DNA of 64,000 bases from Clostridiales bacterium (GCA_029907205.1 JARYMI010000012.1:1-64000), one strand, 5' to 3'; positions 16,774 to 25,574 are shown, counted from the first letter of the stretch. Notes: generated by a model from the sequence alone, not told the origin. Program-made: numbers and translations.

Positions 16774-17585
16774 CCGGAGCAGCCGAACAAATCACGTTTA
16801 AAAAAGCAGTTAGGACTTCCCTCATCGTCCATCTGGCTGTGTTCATATTTGTCATTGTCTCACCCAAGCTTCCCACGTCTTCGAAACGGGGAATGATTCA
16901 CTATATTCCCCTTAACCTCGTTGCCCCCGGCGGTGGAGGCGGCGGAGGGGACGGAAGGCCAGCCAGAGTCAAATCGCCCGAAGCTCCGGCTAAAAGGGAA
17001 ACGCTCAGAGATCTGACCACTGCTCAGAAAGCCAAACCGGAGGCTACCTCCTCACTGCGGCATCCGGTGGAAAAGCCGAAGAAAGAACCAAAGACCAAGG
17101 CAGAAAAAAAGGCGGCCATCACGAAACCTGAACCCTCCTCGCCGGAAAGCGCCGAAAAAGAGGGAACAAGCAGAAGTTCAGCCGAAGCCGGAGGTGAAGG
17201 CAGTGGGATAGGGACGGGCCTCCGCATCGGAGGAGGTAGCGGTCCTGGAGGAGGCGGCTTCGGGCCAGGCTACGGCCCAGGGGCAGGGCTGTCTAACTTC
17301 CCTTATACGTATTACCTTAACATTATTACCGAGAGGGTATCAGCTAATTGGTTTACTTCCCTTGTCGACCCCGGTGTGTCAGGAAATTTTCAGACAATTA
17401 TTTTTTTCAAAATCCAAAAAAACGGCCAAGTCACAGATTTAGAAATAGAGCAATCGAGCGGGTTAACGCCGCTTGATTTATCGGCCCTTAGAGCCGTCAG
17501 GGTCTCCGCGCCATTTCCCCCTCTCCCCCGAGATTACGATGACGCCTACCTGGGCATCCATCTGATTTTCGAGCATGCCAAATGA
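16770..17585 (+). CDS. TolA/TonB-like energy transducer, short
   Basis: 271 residues: one N-terminal transmembrane helix (LIVHLAVFIFVIVSP), a Gly-rich patch (about 51-58), a Lys/Pro/Glu-rich linker, a second Gly-rich patch (about 149-172), and a C-terminal TonB_C/TolA-like domain ending in LGIHLIFEHAK. Its position between tolR and tolB implies the TolA role of linking the TolQR motor to TolB/Pal. E. coli TolA is 421 residues with a long helical middle; here the linker is short, flexible and Gly-rich. It could be called TonB by domain alone, but context favours TolA. ATGA overlaps occur at both ends. Confidence 0.8.
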   Translation: MTGAAEQITFKKAVRTSLIVHLAVFIFVIVSPKLPTSSKRGMIHYIPLNLVAPGGGGGGGDGRPARVKSPEAPAKRETLRDLTTAQKAKPEATSSLRHPVEKPKKEPKTKAEKKAAITKPEPSSPESAEKEGTSRSSAEAGGEGSGIGTGLRIGGGSGPGGGGFGPGYGPGAGLSNFPYTYYLNIITERVSANWFTSLVDPGVSGNFQTIIFFKIQKNGQVTDLEIEQSSGLTPLDLSALRAVRVSAPFPPLPRDYDDAYLGIHLIFEHAK

Positions 17586-18871
17586 AAAAAACAAGGCTTT
17601 CCCTTGCCAGTTCGTTCGTGTTTCTTCTCTCCCTTTTTCTTCTGCCGCAGCAAGAGGTCTATATCACCCTGAAGGAGGGTGTCCCGGCGATTTCTATCGC
17701 TGTTCCTGATTTCATTGCCGCCTCCTCAGCTCGGGCTGGCGAGGCAGCCAAAGAGATTTGTCAAGTCATTTCCGATGACTTGTCTTACAGCCGCATTTTC
17801 CAGCTTGTGCCGAAGAAATATCATGAGTATATCCGGCCTCTCGACCCTAAGAACATTTTTTTTAAGGACTGGGAATCCATCCAGGCCAACATCCTCCTCG
17901 TCGGAGAGGTTGGGGACGGAGAGGCTAAAGACATCGTTTTTGAGGGCAAGCTTTATGACGTCAAGGGCGCAAGATACATCTTCGGCAAGCGCTTCCAGAC
18001 ACCAAGCAACGCCTGCCGTCTCGCCGCTCATCGGATGGCCGACGAAATCGTCAGAGTCCTGTCTGGAGAAAAGCCGATTTTCAGCTCAAAGATCGTTTTT
18101 GTCTCCGATCGTGACGGCAACGATGAACTTTACATGATGGACTATGATGGCCACAACCAGACGCGGCTGACTTTTAATAAAATTCGAGACTACATGCCCT
18201 CATGGTCTCCGGACAAAGAAAAAATTGCCTACTTGTCATACCCGGGCGTTGGCGTCGCCGGCCTTTATTTGCTGTACATTGAAGAAGGGAAAAAAATCCC
18301 CGTTTCCACGCGAGGGACTAACTTTTCCCCGGATTTTTCTCCCGACGGCAAGAAGCTCGCTTTCTGTTCGACCATGGACGGAAATTCTGAAATTTATGTT
18401 TGCTCGGCTGATGGAAAAAACATCAAGCGTCTGACTTATAACGACGCCATCGACACGGCTCCGTCGTGGTCTCCGACGAGCCGAGAGCTTGCGTTTGTCT
18501 CAGACAGGAGCGGTTCTCCCCAGGTTTACATCATGGACGCTGAAGGGTCCAATGTCCGTCGGGTAAGTTTCGGCGGCACCTACCACGATTCGCCAGCCTG
18601 GTCACCCACGGGAGACAGGATTGTCTATGTGTCCCGCGTCGAGAACATTTTCGACCTTTATGTCCTCAACCTGAGGACGAACCAGATCATCAAGCTCACA
18701 GAGAGCAACGCCCGGAACGAGTCTCCCAGTTGGTCCCCTGACGGCCGTCACATCGTCTTTTCTTCCTCTCTTGCCGGAGCAAACCAAATCTACACCATCG
18801 ACTATGACGGCGCTAATCTCCGCCGCTTGACCTCTCAGGGAAGCAATAAACTCCCCGACTGGTCCAATTAG
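17582..18871 (+). CDS. tolB: Tol-Pal system protein TolB
   Basis: 429 residues: a signal peptide (KKTRLSLASSFVFLLSLFLL), an N-terminal alpha/beta domain, and a six-bladed beta-propeller of TolB repeats, e.g. KIVFVSDRDGNDELYMMD, PSWSPDKEKIAYLS and ELAFVSDRSGSPQVYIMD. Periplasmic TolB binds Pal and links it to TolA. It overlaps the TolA-like gene by four bases. A repeat element begins at its stop codon and separates it from pal. Confidence 0.92.
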   Translation: MKKTRLSLASSFVFLLSLFLLPQQEVYITLKEGVPAISIAVPDFIAASSARAGEAAKEICQVISDDLSYSRIFQLVPKKYHEYIRPLDPKNIFFKDWESIQANILLVGEVGDGEAKDIVFEGKLYDVKGARYIFGKRFQTPSNACRLAAHRMADEIVRVLSGEKPIFSSKIVFVSDRDGNDELYMMDYDGHNQTRLTFNKIRDYMPSWSPDKEKIAYLSYPGVGVAGLYLLYIEEGKKIPVSTRGTNFSPDFSPDGKKLAFCSTMDGNSEIYVCSADGKNIKRLTYNDAIDTAPSWSPTSRELAFVSDRSGSPQVYIMDAEGSNVRRVSFGGTYHDSPAWSPTGDRIVYVSRVENIFDLYVLNLRTNQIIKLTESNARNESPSWSPDGRHIVFSSSLAGANQIYTIDYDGANLRRLTSQGSNKLPDWSN

Positions 18872-19066
18872 TGTCCCGTCTCGTAAGTCTCTTTCCAATG
18901 TCGCTTCCAAAGACGGGACACTTCCAGGGGGGAGTCAAGCTCCCCCCTCGGCGCTTCGCTCCGCTCCGCTGACCCCCTGAGGGGAACGACGCCGTCCCCC
19001 TCAAACTCCCCCGCAGTGGCGCGTCTTGCGAGATGGTTCCTAAGCAAAGTTCCTTACGAGACGCAC
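18871..19066. repeat. Intergenic palindromic element between tolB and pal
   Basis: This element fills most of the 320-bp gap. Its ends contain the perfect 10-bp inverted repeat GTCTCGTAAG (18878-18887) and CTTACGAGAC (19053-19062). Inside are a hairpin of GTGTCCCGTCT (18871-18881) with AGACGGGACAC (18911-18921), and a G/C hairpin GGGGGGAG (18927-18934) with CTCCCCCC (18940-18947). No open frame of note is present. The first hairpin may terminate or attenuate transcription after tolB. The rest of the gap holds the pal promoter and leader. Confidence 0.65.
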
Positions 19067-19106
19067 CACCAGAGAAAAAAATCGGCCGGAAACCGTCATT
19101 ATTTTA

Positions 19107-19136
19107 TTGACAGGGATAATTTTAATCGGATAAAAT
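19107..19136 (+). promoter_or_regulatory. Promoter of pal
   Basis: TTGACA (19107-19112), an 18-bp spacer and TAAAAT (19131-19136). It gives a leader of about 50 nt with a strong AGGAGG ribosome site. Confidence 0.7.
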
Positions 19137-19191
19137 GTGTGCCCAAAGGGTATTACCCGAGAAATCCGACTCAAATAGAGGAGGAAGAAGA

Positions 19192-19746
19192 ATGACCAAA
19201 AAAATCGTCATCTTCCTAATTTTATCGGCTTTGATTTTTTTCTTCTTTGTCAGCTGCAAGCCTAAGGCAAAAATGGCTCCGCCCCCGCCTCCTCCGGCGA
19301 AAGAGCAGCCCAAAGTCGAAAAGGTCGAAGAAGCGCCGGCCATAAAGAAACCGGTCCTGACAGAGGAAGAAATCTTCATGTCCAAGTCCCTCGAGGAAAT
19401 CAATTTAGAAGCTCCGCTGAACATGATCCATTTCGATTACGACCGTTATTTCATCCGGGAAGATGCCAAGCCTGTCCTCGAAGCGGATGCAGCCTGGCTC
19501 AAGAAGTTTCGCAGCGCCAAGGTTCTCATTGAAGGCCATTGTGACGAAAGAGGCACGGAAGAATACAACCTGGCGCTCGGTGAAAAACGGGCTAAAAGCA
19601 CGTTTGATTATCTCGTCTCTTTAGGCATCTCGCCCGAAAGAATGAAAATCATTTCTTACGGCAAGAGCCAACCCTTGGACCCTGGCCACAACGAAATCGC
19701 CTGGCAGAAGAACAGGAGAGCTCAGTTTCTGATTATCGAAAAATAA
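19192..19746 (+). CDS. pal: Peptidoglycan-associated lipoprotein Pal
   Basis: About 184 residues from the ATG at 19192, behind AGGAGGAAGAAG. It has a lipoprotein signal with FFVSC, predicted lipidation at Cys22, a Pro-rich linker, and an OmpA-like peptidoglycan-binding domain with the hallmark HCDERGTEEYN and KNRRAQF motifs. It is anchored in the outer membrane and binds the diaminopimelate residue of peptidoglycan as well as TolB. It has its own promoter and so may be expressed above the upstream tol genes. Confidence 0.92.
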   Translation: MTKKIVIFLILSALIFFFFVSCKPKAKMAPPPPPPAKEQPKVEKVEEAPAIKKPVLTEEEIFMSKSLEEINLEAPLNMIHFDYDRYFIREDAKPVLEADAAWLKKFRSAKVLIEGHCDERGTEEYNLALGEKRAKSTFDYLVSLGISPERMKIISYGKSQPLDPGHNEIAWQKNRRAQFLIIEK

Positions 19747-19756
19747 GATTCTGTTC

Positions 19757-20638
19757 ATGAAAAAAAGACTCCTGGGAACTGCCGTCGTGTTCCTTCTGCT
19801 GCCCCTCCTCGCGGCAGGGCAGGACAAAAGCAAAAAGGCTTATGAGCTGATTTACGAAGACATCCAGGTTTTAAAAAAACAGCTCATGGCCCTGGAGGCA
19901 AGGCTGGCCAAAGACTCGGCTGATATCCAGTCCCTTAGTGAGCAAGTCAGGCAGCTCCAAAACCAGGTCAAAACAATCCAGCAGGTCCAGACCGATCTCC
20001 AGGAAGGAATCAAAAGTATTTCCCCTCAATATCAAGTTCTCCTGGATAAAGTCGATCAGGTCAACCAGATCCTGGCCCGGATTTCTGAAGACCTCTTGAT
20101 TCTCAAAGGGCCCCCATCTCAGCCTTCGATCCCGGCAGAGGCACCCAAAGAAAGTCGGCCGACGCCCGGTGAAAAAAAACAGCCGGAGCAGAAAAAAGAG
20201 CTCCCGAAAGCCGGCGATCAGGCTGTGGCTCCTCTTTCTTCCCTGTCCCCCCAGGATGTCTATAACACGGCTTACGCCGACTACCTCCAGGGGAATTTTG
20301 ACCTCGCCATCGACGGCTTCAAAATCTACCGCGACAACTTTCCCGAAAGCCCTCTGGCAGATAATGCCCTCTTCTGGATCGGCGAGTGCTATTTCAGCCA
20401 AAAAAAATTCGAGGCCGCAATCGAGCAGCTCAACGATCTGATCCTGAACTATCCCCAGAGCGATAAAATAGCCGCGACTTACCTAAAGAAGGGGCTCGCC
20501 CTGGCCGAACTGGGAAGAAAAGAAGAAGCCCTGATGGTTTTGAAACTGCTCCTGGGCAAGTACCCTCTTGAGGAAGAAGCCAGGATTGCCCAGGCTAAAA
20601 TCAAAGATTTGGTTCCCAAAGATGAGAGACGTCAATAG
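19757..20638 (+). CDS. cpoB: Tol-Pal system protein CpoB (YbgF-like)
   Basis: 293 residues: signal peptide, a long coiled coil (about 30-115) with regular heptads, a Pro/Lys-rich linker, and C-terminal TPR repeats around DVYNTAYADYLQGNFDLAI and ALFWIGECYFSQKKFEAAI. This is the architecture of CpoB, which coordinates Tol function with peptidoglycan synthesis. It starts 10 nt after pal without a clear ribosome site and overlaps the ssb start by 17 nt. Confidence 0.86.
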   Translation: MKKRLLGTAVVFLLLPLLAAGQDKSKKAYELIYEDIQVLKKQLMALEARLAKDSADIQSLSEQVRQLQNQVKTIQQVQTDLQEGIKSISPQYQVLLDKVDQVNQILARISEDLLILKGPPSQPSIPAEAPKESRPTPGEKKQPEQKKELPKAGDQAVAPLSSLSPQDVYNTAYADYLQGNFDLAIDGFKIYRDNFPESPLADNALFWIGECYFSQKKFEAAIEQLNDLILNYPQSDKIAATYLKKGLALAELGRKEEALMVLKLLLGKYPLEEEARIAQAKIKDLVPKDERRQ

Positions 20639-21083
20639 TCTTAACAAGGTTATCCTTATTGGACGCCTGGGCGGCAAGCCCGACCTCCGCTACCTTCCTC
20701 AGAAAGAGCGGGCCGTGGCCAGGTTCTCAATCGCCACTAACGAGCGCTTCTTCAATCCTGCAACGAACGAAAGCCAGGTTCGGGCCGAATGGCACCGGCT
20801 CATCGCCTGGGGAAAGCTGGCTGAATTCTGCGAAAAGTACCTTACCCAGGGGAAACAGGTCTATGTCGAGGGAAAACTCAGAACCAGAAGCTGGCAGGAC
20901 CGAGACGGGAACAAGCGGTCGACGACAGAAATCGAAGCCCAGAACATCATTCTCCTGGGGAGACGCGAAGAGGCCGCTGAAGTTGAGCCTTTTCCTGGAG
21001 AAGCTTCTCGGACAGAATTCCCGGCAGCGGAGGAATCCGGGATTGCCGAGGAAGGCGAAGGGGAAGACGACGTCCCCTTTTAA
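20622..21083 (+). CDS. ssb: Single-stranded DNA-binding protein
   Basis: About 153 residues from the ATG at 20622. The N-terminal OB fold is typical (NKVILIGRLGGKPDLRYL, GKLAEFCEKYLTQGKQVYVEG, TEIEAQNIILLG). The acidic tail ends in EDDVPF, matching the conserved SSB C-terminal tip that recruits repair and replication proteins. The frame continues upstream inside cpoB but those residues are unlike SSB. Overlap with cpoB suggests coupled translation. Confidence 0.93.
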   Translation: MRDVNSLNKVILIGRLGGKPDLRYLPQKERAVARFSIATNERFFNPATNESQVRAEWHRLIAWGKLAEFCEKYLTQGKQVYVEGKLRTRSWQDRDGNKRSTTEIEAQNIILLGRREEAAEVEPFPGEASRTEFPAAEESGIAEEGEGEDDVPF

Positions 21084-21085
21084 GA

Positions 21086-21105
21086 ACGATTTTCGTTCGA
21101 ATCGT
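21086..21105 (+). terminator. Possible weak hairpin after ssb
   Basis: ACGATT and AATCGT arms with an 8-nt loop directly after the ssb stop. There is no T-run, so this is only a tentative terminator. Confidence 0.25.
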
Positions 21106-21178
21106 CAAGCGGAGGGCCTATCTTCCCGATTCCAGCCTTTAAACCAAGGGCCAAATACGTCTCAGATTATGGACATTC

Positions 21179-21562
21179 ATGGATAAAAAAAGCAGAACTG
21201 AAAAAAAATTCAGGGGGATGATTCGAGAAGACATCCGCCCCTGGGGAAAATTCCGCGCCTATCCCCATGCCCAAGTCAGGAGCCTTAAGATCATTACTGT
21301 CAACCCCGGCGCTGCTCTTTCTCTTCAGTTCCACCACAGGCGGAGTGAATTCTGGGTTGTCCTCGATAAAGGACTGGAAGTCACCGTCGGCGAGAAAACC
21401 TGGCAGCCAGAAAAGGGAGAAGAGGTTTTCATCCCCAAAAAAATTCCTCACCGTCTCCGTTGCGTCGGCGTTGAACCGGCTCGCGTCATGGAAGTCTGGA
21501 TCGGCCGCTCAACAGAAATGGATATCATCAGGCTTCAGGACGATTACGGACGGACCTCTTGA
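21179..21562 (+). CDS. Cupin, mannose-6-phosphate isomerase type II-like
   Basis: 127 residues forming one cupin domain. It resembles the C-terminal isomerase domain of bifunctional ManC/AlgA: RPWGKFRAY, a metal-binding FHHRRSEFWVVL segment, and IPKKIPHRLRC. Stand-alone proteins of this type are often annotated as phosphomannose isomerases, which interconvert mannose-6-phosphate and fructose-6-phosphate. Activity of such short forms is uncertain, and other sugar-binding cupins look similar. It lies 95 nt after ssb and converges on ptsI. Confidence 0.72.
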   Translation: MDKKSRTEKKFRGMIREDIRPWGKFRAYPHAQVRSLKIITVNPGAALSLQFHHRRSEFWVVLDKGLEVTVGEKTWQPEKGEEVFIPKKIPHRLRCVGVEPARVMEVWIGRSTEMDIIRLQDDYGRTS

Positions 21563-21588
21563 TAGGACGACTCTTCAGAGAAGTGAGA

Positions 21589-23358
21589 TCAGATGGCCTG
21601 TCCCATCAGAAAGGCTTTGGGATGCTTGAGCAAAATCCGTTCGATGATGTGTTCCTCGATGTCTTGAGCTGTTTTTAATCCGAGAGCTTCTTCAACGGCT
21701 TTCTCAACCGTTCTTAGCTCAACTGAGCGAAGTGTCTTTTTTATCCGCGGGATGAAAATTGGGTTCATGCTGAACTTTCTCAGCCCGAAACCGAACAGGA
21801 TCAAGGCGGAAAGAGGGTCGGCAGCCATCTCTCCGCAGACGGTGACATCTTTGCCTTCCCGCAGAGACGCCTCAATAGTAAACTTGATCAAGCGCAACAC
21901 CGAGGGGTGAAGAGGCTTGTATAAGTAGGAAACGAACTCGTTGCTGCGGTCGACCGCCAAGTAGTACTGAATGAGGTCGTTCGTGCCGATGCTGATATAA
22001 TCGACTTCTTTGACCAAGATATCAGCGATAGCCGCCGCGGCCGGGACCTCAATCATGACGCCGAGAGGGATCTGCCGGTCAAACTTGATCCTCTCTTTCT
22101 CCAGTTCCTGTTTGACTTCTTCAAAAAGAAGCTTCACTTCGCCGATTTCTTCAACCTCGGTGATCATCGGGATCAGGATACGGACGTTTTTCGCCTGGCT
22201 GGCTCTGAGGATGGCGCGAAGCTGAGTCTTAAAGAGGTCCCTGTTCTTGAGGGAGAACCGGATAGCCCGGAGACCGAGAGCAGGGTTCGGCTCTTTTTCA
22301 ATTTCCAGCTGAGGAAGGCTCTTTTCACCTCCGATATCGAGCGTCCTTATATAGACAGGAAACGGATGGGCTGACTTAGCGATCCGGGAGTAAACTGAAA
22401 AGTGATCTTCTTCCGAAGGCAGAGTCTCCTTCTGCAGAAAAATGAATTCAGACCTGAAAAGCCCTATCCCTTCTGCTCCAAAAGAAAAGGCCATGTTGAC
22501 TTCCTCGGGCAGTTCGATGTTGGCCAGCGGACAAAACCTTACCTCATCTAAGGTGACAGATTTCAACTTGGCCGTCTTTTTTAACTCCCGGCAATACCTA
22601 TCGTACTTTTCCTTCTTGCCCTGGAATTCCTTCTTGACAGCGAGCGGTGGATTGATGATGACCTCTCCGTCCGTCCCATCGACAATCAGGTAATCATCGT
22701 TCTTGACTTGTTGAGTGATATTATGGAGGCCAACAACAGCCGGAATGTTCAAGGAGCGGGCCAGGATGGCCGTGTGAGAGGTCGGGCCGCCCACGTCCAT
22801 GGCCACTGCCAGGACGTTTCCCTGGCTGAGCCTCATGGCGGCCTCCGAGGGAAGAAGCTCGTGGGCCACAAGGATCATCTTCCTTGCATCGCAGGCATTG
22901 CCTTTTGTCGGCTTCTTCACCTCGAGGTTTCCATAAATCCTGGACAGGACGTCGGAGACATCGAACTTGCGCTGCCTGAAATAGTCATCGTCGAGCGAAT
23001 CAAAAAGACTCTGGTATTTCCTGTTGACCTGGCTCAGAGCCCATTCAGCTCTGGCTTTTTCTTCCTCGATGATCTTTTCGACAGCCGAGAAAAGCGACCG
23101 GTCTTCCAGGATAAGGAGATGGGCATCAAAAATAAAGGCATGCTCTTCGCCCATTTTATTGCTGACGTCCTTCTTCAGCTCTAATAGTTCTTCTTTCGTC
23201 CTCTCAGCCGCTTTCTTCAGCCTTTTCAGCTCCCAAGGCACCCGAGCCCTCGGAATGACCTCTTTCCTGGCCGTGAAAACAACCCTCTCGGAAAGGCAGA
23301 TCTCTCCCATGCCGATTCCGGGCGAGACGCCGATTCCTCGGAGCCTGATAAACGACAT
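21589..23358 (-). CDS. ptsI: PTS enzyme I, PEP-protein phosphotransferase
   Basis: 589 residues, full length. The N-terminal swivel domain carries the phosphorylated His195 in GGPTSHTAILARSL; the C-terminal PEP-binding TIM barrel has FLQ..., RTLDIGGEKSLP, GVMIEVPAAA and the VCGEMAADP loop with active-site Cys. EI takes phosphate from PEP and passes it to HPr, encoded 3 nt upstream. No EIIB or EIIC gene follows, which points to a regulatory PTS. It is the last gene of the long minus-strand run. Confidence 0.95.
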   Translation of the reverse strand: MSFIRLRGIGVSPGIGMGEICLSERVVFTARKEVIPRARVPWELKRLKKAAERTKEELLELKKDVSNKMGEEHAFIFDAHLLILEDRSLFSAVEKIIEEEKARAEWALSQVNRKYQSLFDSLDDDYFRQRKFDVSDVLSRIYGNLEVKKPTKGNACDARKMILVAHELLPSEAAMRLSQGNVLAVAMDVGGPTSHTAILARSLNIPAVVGLHNITQQVKNDDYLIVDGTDGEVIINPPLAVKKEFQGKKEKYDRYCRELKKTAKLKSVTLDEVRFCPLANIELPEEVNMAFSFGAEGIGLFRSEFIFLQKETLPSEEDHFSVYSRIAKSAHPFPVYIRTLDIGGEKSLPQLEIEKEPNPALGLRAIRFSLKNRDLFKTQLRAILRASQAKNVRILIPMITEVEEIGEVKLLFEEVKQELEKERIKFDRQIPLGVMIEVPAAAAIADILVKEVDYISIGTNDLIQYYLAVDRSNEFVSYLYKPLHPSVLRLIKFTIEASLREGKDVTVCGEMAADPLSALILFGFGLRKFSMNPIFIPRIKKTLRSVELRTVEKAVEEALGLKTAQDIEEHIIERILLKHPKAFLMGQAI

Positions 23359-23361
23359 GAG

Positions 23362-23631
23362 CTACTCGTTTTCTCCGAACTTGCCGTTGACGAGCTTTAC
23401 CAAAGCTTTCATGGCCTCCTCTTCATCCTTTCCTGAAACACAGATCATGATCGGCGTTCCCTGGGTAGCTGCCAGCGTCAGAATGCCAAGGATGCTCTTG
23501 CCATCGATCTCGGTTTCGTCCTTGATGACCTTGACAGCTGAGCTGAAGCGGTTGGCCATGTTGACAAACTTAACGGCCGCACGGGCATGCAACCCCAGCT
23601 TATTCTTAACAACAATCTCCTTCTCAACCAT
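23362..23631 (-). CDS. ptsH: Phosphocarrier protein HPr
   Basis: From the ATG at 23631 the protein has 89 residues, and the two control residues fall at their classical positions: His15 in LGLHARA (phosphorylated by EI) and Ser46 in DGKSILGI (the HPr kinase site). This argues against the in-frame start four codons earlier. HPr passes phosphate to EIIA proteins; Ser46 phosphorylation by HprK blocks that transfer. A matching hprK lies three genes upstream, so both controls probably operate here. Confidence 0.93.
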   Translation of the reverse strand: MVEKEIVVKNKLGLHARAAVKFVNMANRFSSAVKVIKDETEIDGKSILGILTLAATQGTPIMICVSGKDEEEAMKALVKLVNGKFGENE

Positions 23632-23651
23632 TTCATCCAGCACGGCTACTG

Positions 23652-24050
23652 CTATGAGCTCAGCAGGGCACTGGCAAGGTGGATGTTCTTCTTTCCTTGC
23701 TCGACGACCTTTCTGGCCACTTCCTTCAAATTGTTGCTTCTCTGAAGAGAGACGAACTTGATGAGCATCGGAAGGTTGACACCGGTGATGATCTCCACTT
23801 GATTATCTTTGAGAAAACTGAAGCTCAGGTTGGAAGGAGTTCCGCCGAACATGTCGGTGAAAATGATGACGCCGTTTTTCTGGTCAACCTTTTTCAGGCT
23901 CTGGTTGATCTTCTTCTTGGAGTCATCGACGTCATTATACCAGCCGATGGAAATGGCCTCGATGTTTGGGGCTTCCCCCAAAATAATCGTGAGAGCGTTG
24001 AGAAGCTCTTCAGCCAGCCTGCCGTGGGAAACGATTATCCCGCCGATCAT
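23652..24050 (-). CDS. PTS EIIA component, mannose family
   Basis: About 132 residues from the ATG at 24050 (six codons inside the longest frame). It is an EIIA-Man (PTS_EIIA type-4) domain: MIGGIIVSHGRLAEEL with phospho-His9, and FTDMFGGTPSNL. It accepts phosphate from HPr. The matching EIIB, EIIC and EIID genes are absent, as in the regulatory PTS clusters of deltaproteobacteria, so the output is likely regulatory. It lies between rapZ and ptsH. Confidence 0.88.
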   Translation of the reverse strand: MIGGIIVSHGRLAEELLNALTIILGEAPNIEAISIGWYNDVDDSKKKINQSLKKVDQKNGVIIFTDMFGGTPSNLSFSFLKDNQVEIITGVNLPMLIKFVSLQRSNNLKEVARKVVEQGKKNIHLASALLSS

Positions 24051-24112
24051 TTTCTCGCCGTCCTCCACGCACGGTCGGGTCTCGTTCAGGACCGCCCCTG
24101 AAATCTTCTCTT

Positions 24113-24970
24113 TTACTTGAACGCATCTCGATGATAGACTTTTATATCATATCTTTTGCGCCGAAGAAAGTCCTTCAGCATGTCCACGATGACAACCGAC
24201 CGGTGCTTCCCCCCCGTGCATCCGATGGAAATCGTCAAGTAGCTCTTCCCCTCTTCCACAAACTTGGGGATGAGATAATCGAGAAACCGGGTCAGCTTTT
24301 CCAGAAAATCTCTGGTCTCTCTCGATTTGAGAACGTAATCCCTGACTTTCCTGCTCTTTCCGCTCTTTCCCCGCAGGTCATCGATATAAAAAGGATTCGG
24401 CAGAAAGCGGGTGTCAAAAATAAGGTCAGAATCAGTGGGCACGCCGTACTTGTACCCGAAGCTCACCAGGCCGATCTGGAGGGCCTGTCTTTTTTTCTTA
24501 ACCAGCCGCTTGGTGAGCAAGTCTTTGAGCTGGTTGATGTTTATCGATGACGTGTCAACCACTTCGTCCGCCATCTCCTTGATGGGCGCAAGCCTTTTTC
24601 TCTCCAGGCGGATGGCCTCGATAACAGACTTGTTGCGCATGATGGGATGGGGTCGGCGTGTCTCGCTGAACCTTTTCAGCAGGGTCTCATCTGATGCATC
24701 CAAAAAGATAAGCATAGGGGAGGCTTTTTCCCTGATCTGTTCCAGGGCCTTGGGGAATTCAGATAAGAAACCGGGCTCTCTCATATCCACGACGAGGGCG
24801 ATTTTTTCAATCTCGACTTCCTTCCTGAGCCAGATATTAACCAAACTCGGGATCAGCTTGGCGGGCAAGTTGTCAATGCAGTAGTAACCCAAATCCTCCA
24901 AGAACCGGCTGGCGACGGTCTTCCCCGACCCTGAAATGCCCGTGATGATCAGAAACCTGCTGTCTTTCAT
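24113..24970 (-). CDS. rapZ: RNase adapter / nucleotide-binding protein RapZ (YvcJ family)
   Basis: About 285 residues from the ATG at 24970, behind AAGGAG; the frame extends upstream into hprK but is not conserved there. The P-loop is GISGSGKT (11-18). Other family motifs are YYCIDNLPAKL, VVDMREPGFL, FLDASDETLLKRF and CTGGKHRSV near the C-terminus. In E. coli RapZ directs small-RNA control of glucosamine-6-phosphate synthase and binds the amino sugar; in Bacillus YvcJ affects competence. It follows hprK by 4 nt. Confidence 0.92.
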   Translation of the reverse strand: MKDSRFLIITGISGSGKTVASRFLEDLGYYCIDNLPAKLIPSLVNIWLRKEVEIEKIALVVDMREPGFLSEFPKALEQIREKASPMLIFLDASDETLLKRFSETRRPHPIMRNKSVIEAIRLERKRLAPIKEMADEVVDTSSININQLKDLLTKRLVKKKRQALQIGLVSFGYKYGVPTDSDLIFDTRFLPNPFYIDDLRGKSGKSRKVRDYVLKSRETRDFLEKLTRFLDYLIPKFVEEGKSYLTISIGCTGGKHRSVVIVDMLKDFLRRKRYDIKVYHRDAFK

Positions 24971-24974
24971 GACG

Positions 24975-25574
24975 TCACTCCTTCCCCTTTGCGCATGATA
25001 AGGTCTTTTCCACTCTCCTGACAATCTCTTGGGAGGCATGATATCCCCTGAGGCGCAAGAGGTGGACTTTGCAGGCAACTTCGATCAGGAGCGCGATGGT
25101 TCTTCCCGGAGCAACGGGAACAATGAGCTGCGGAAGTTTTGTTCCCAAAATCTCATAATCCTCCGGGAATTCAAGTCCGAGCCGGTCGTGCTCATCTCCT
25201 TTCTGCCACTTCTTCAGCTTGATGACAAGGTCAACTCTGGACTGACGGCAGATCGCTCGACGACCGAATATCTCCTTGATGTTGATGATCCCCAAGCCTC
25301 TGATTTCCATGAAATAGCGGCTGAGTTGAGGAGACCTCCCGACAAGCCCTGTGCCTCTGCAGTTCACGACCTCCACGACGTCATCGGAGACGAATCGGTG
25401 GCCTCTGGAGACAAGCTCTAGAGCACTTTCGCTCTTGCCGATGCCGCTCGTACCTGTGATCAGGACTCCCAACCCAAAAATCTGGAGAAAACCGCCGGAG
25501 ATAACCGCACGCTCATGCCATGAGTCGGCCTTGCTGCCAGCTCGCTGGACACGAGGATCGTTCCTCTTATTCAT
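24975..25574 (-). CDS. hprK: HPr kinase/phosphorylase, catalytic domain only
   Basis: 199 residues containing just the C-terminal catalytic domain: Walker A GTSGIGKS (41-48), acidic SDD (63-65), and the HprK signature EIRGLGIINI (90-99). The family's usual length is about 310 with an N-terminal domain of ~130 residues, which is missing. Short HprK forms are known in alphaproteobacteria. The substrate, HPr with Ser46, is encoded in the same operon. The conserved His of the HG motif is kept (His20) but Glu follows it. The start overlaps the end of ptsN by 8 nt, so no N-terminal domain can be hidden upstream in frame. Confidence 0.87.
   Translation of the reverse strand: MNKRNDPRVQRAGSKADSWHERAVISGGFLQIFGLGVLITGTSGIGKSESALELVSRGHRFVSDDVVEVVNCRGTGLVGRSPQLSRYFMEIRGLGIINIKEIFGRRAICRQSRVDLVIKLKKWQKGDEHDRLGLEFPEDYEILGTKLPQLIVPVAPGRTIALLIEVACKVHLLRLRGYHASQEIVRRVEKTLSCAKGKE

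Noticed and set aside
19017-19034. Sigma-54 promoter (TGGC...TGC) upstream of pal
   Set aside because: The GG and GC elements are about 8 bp apart instead of the required 10; a good sigma-70 promoter is present downstream.
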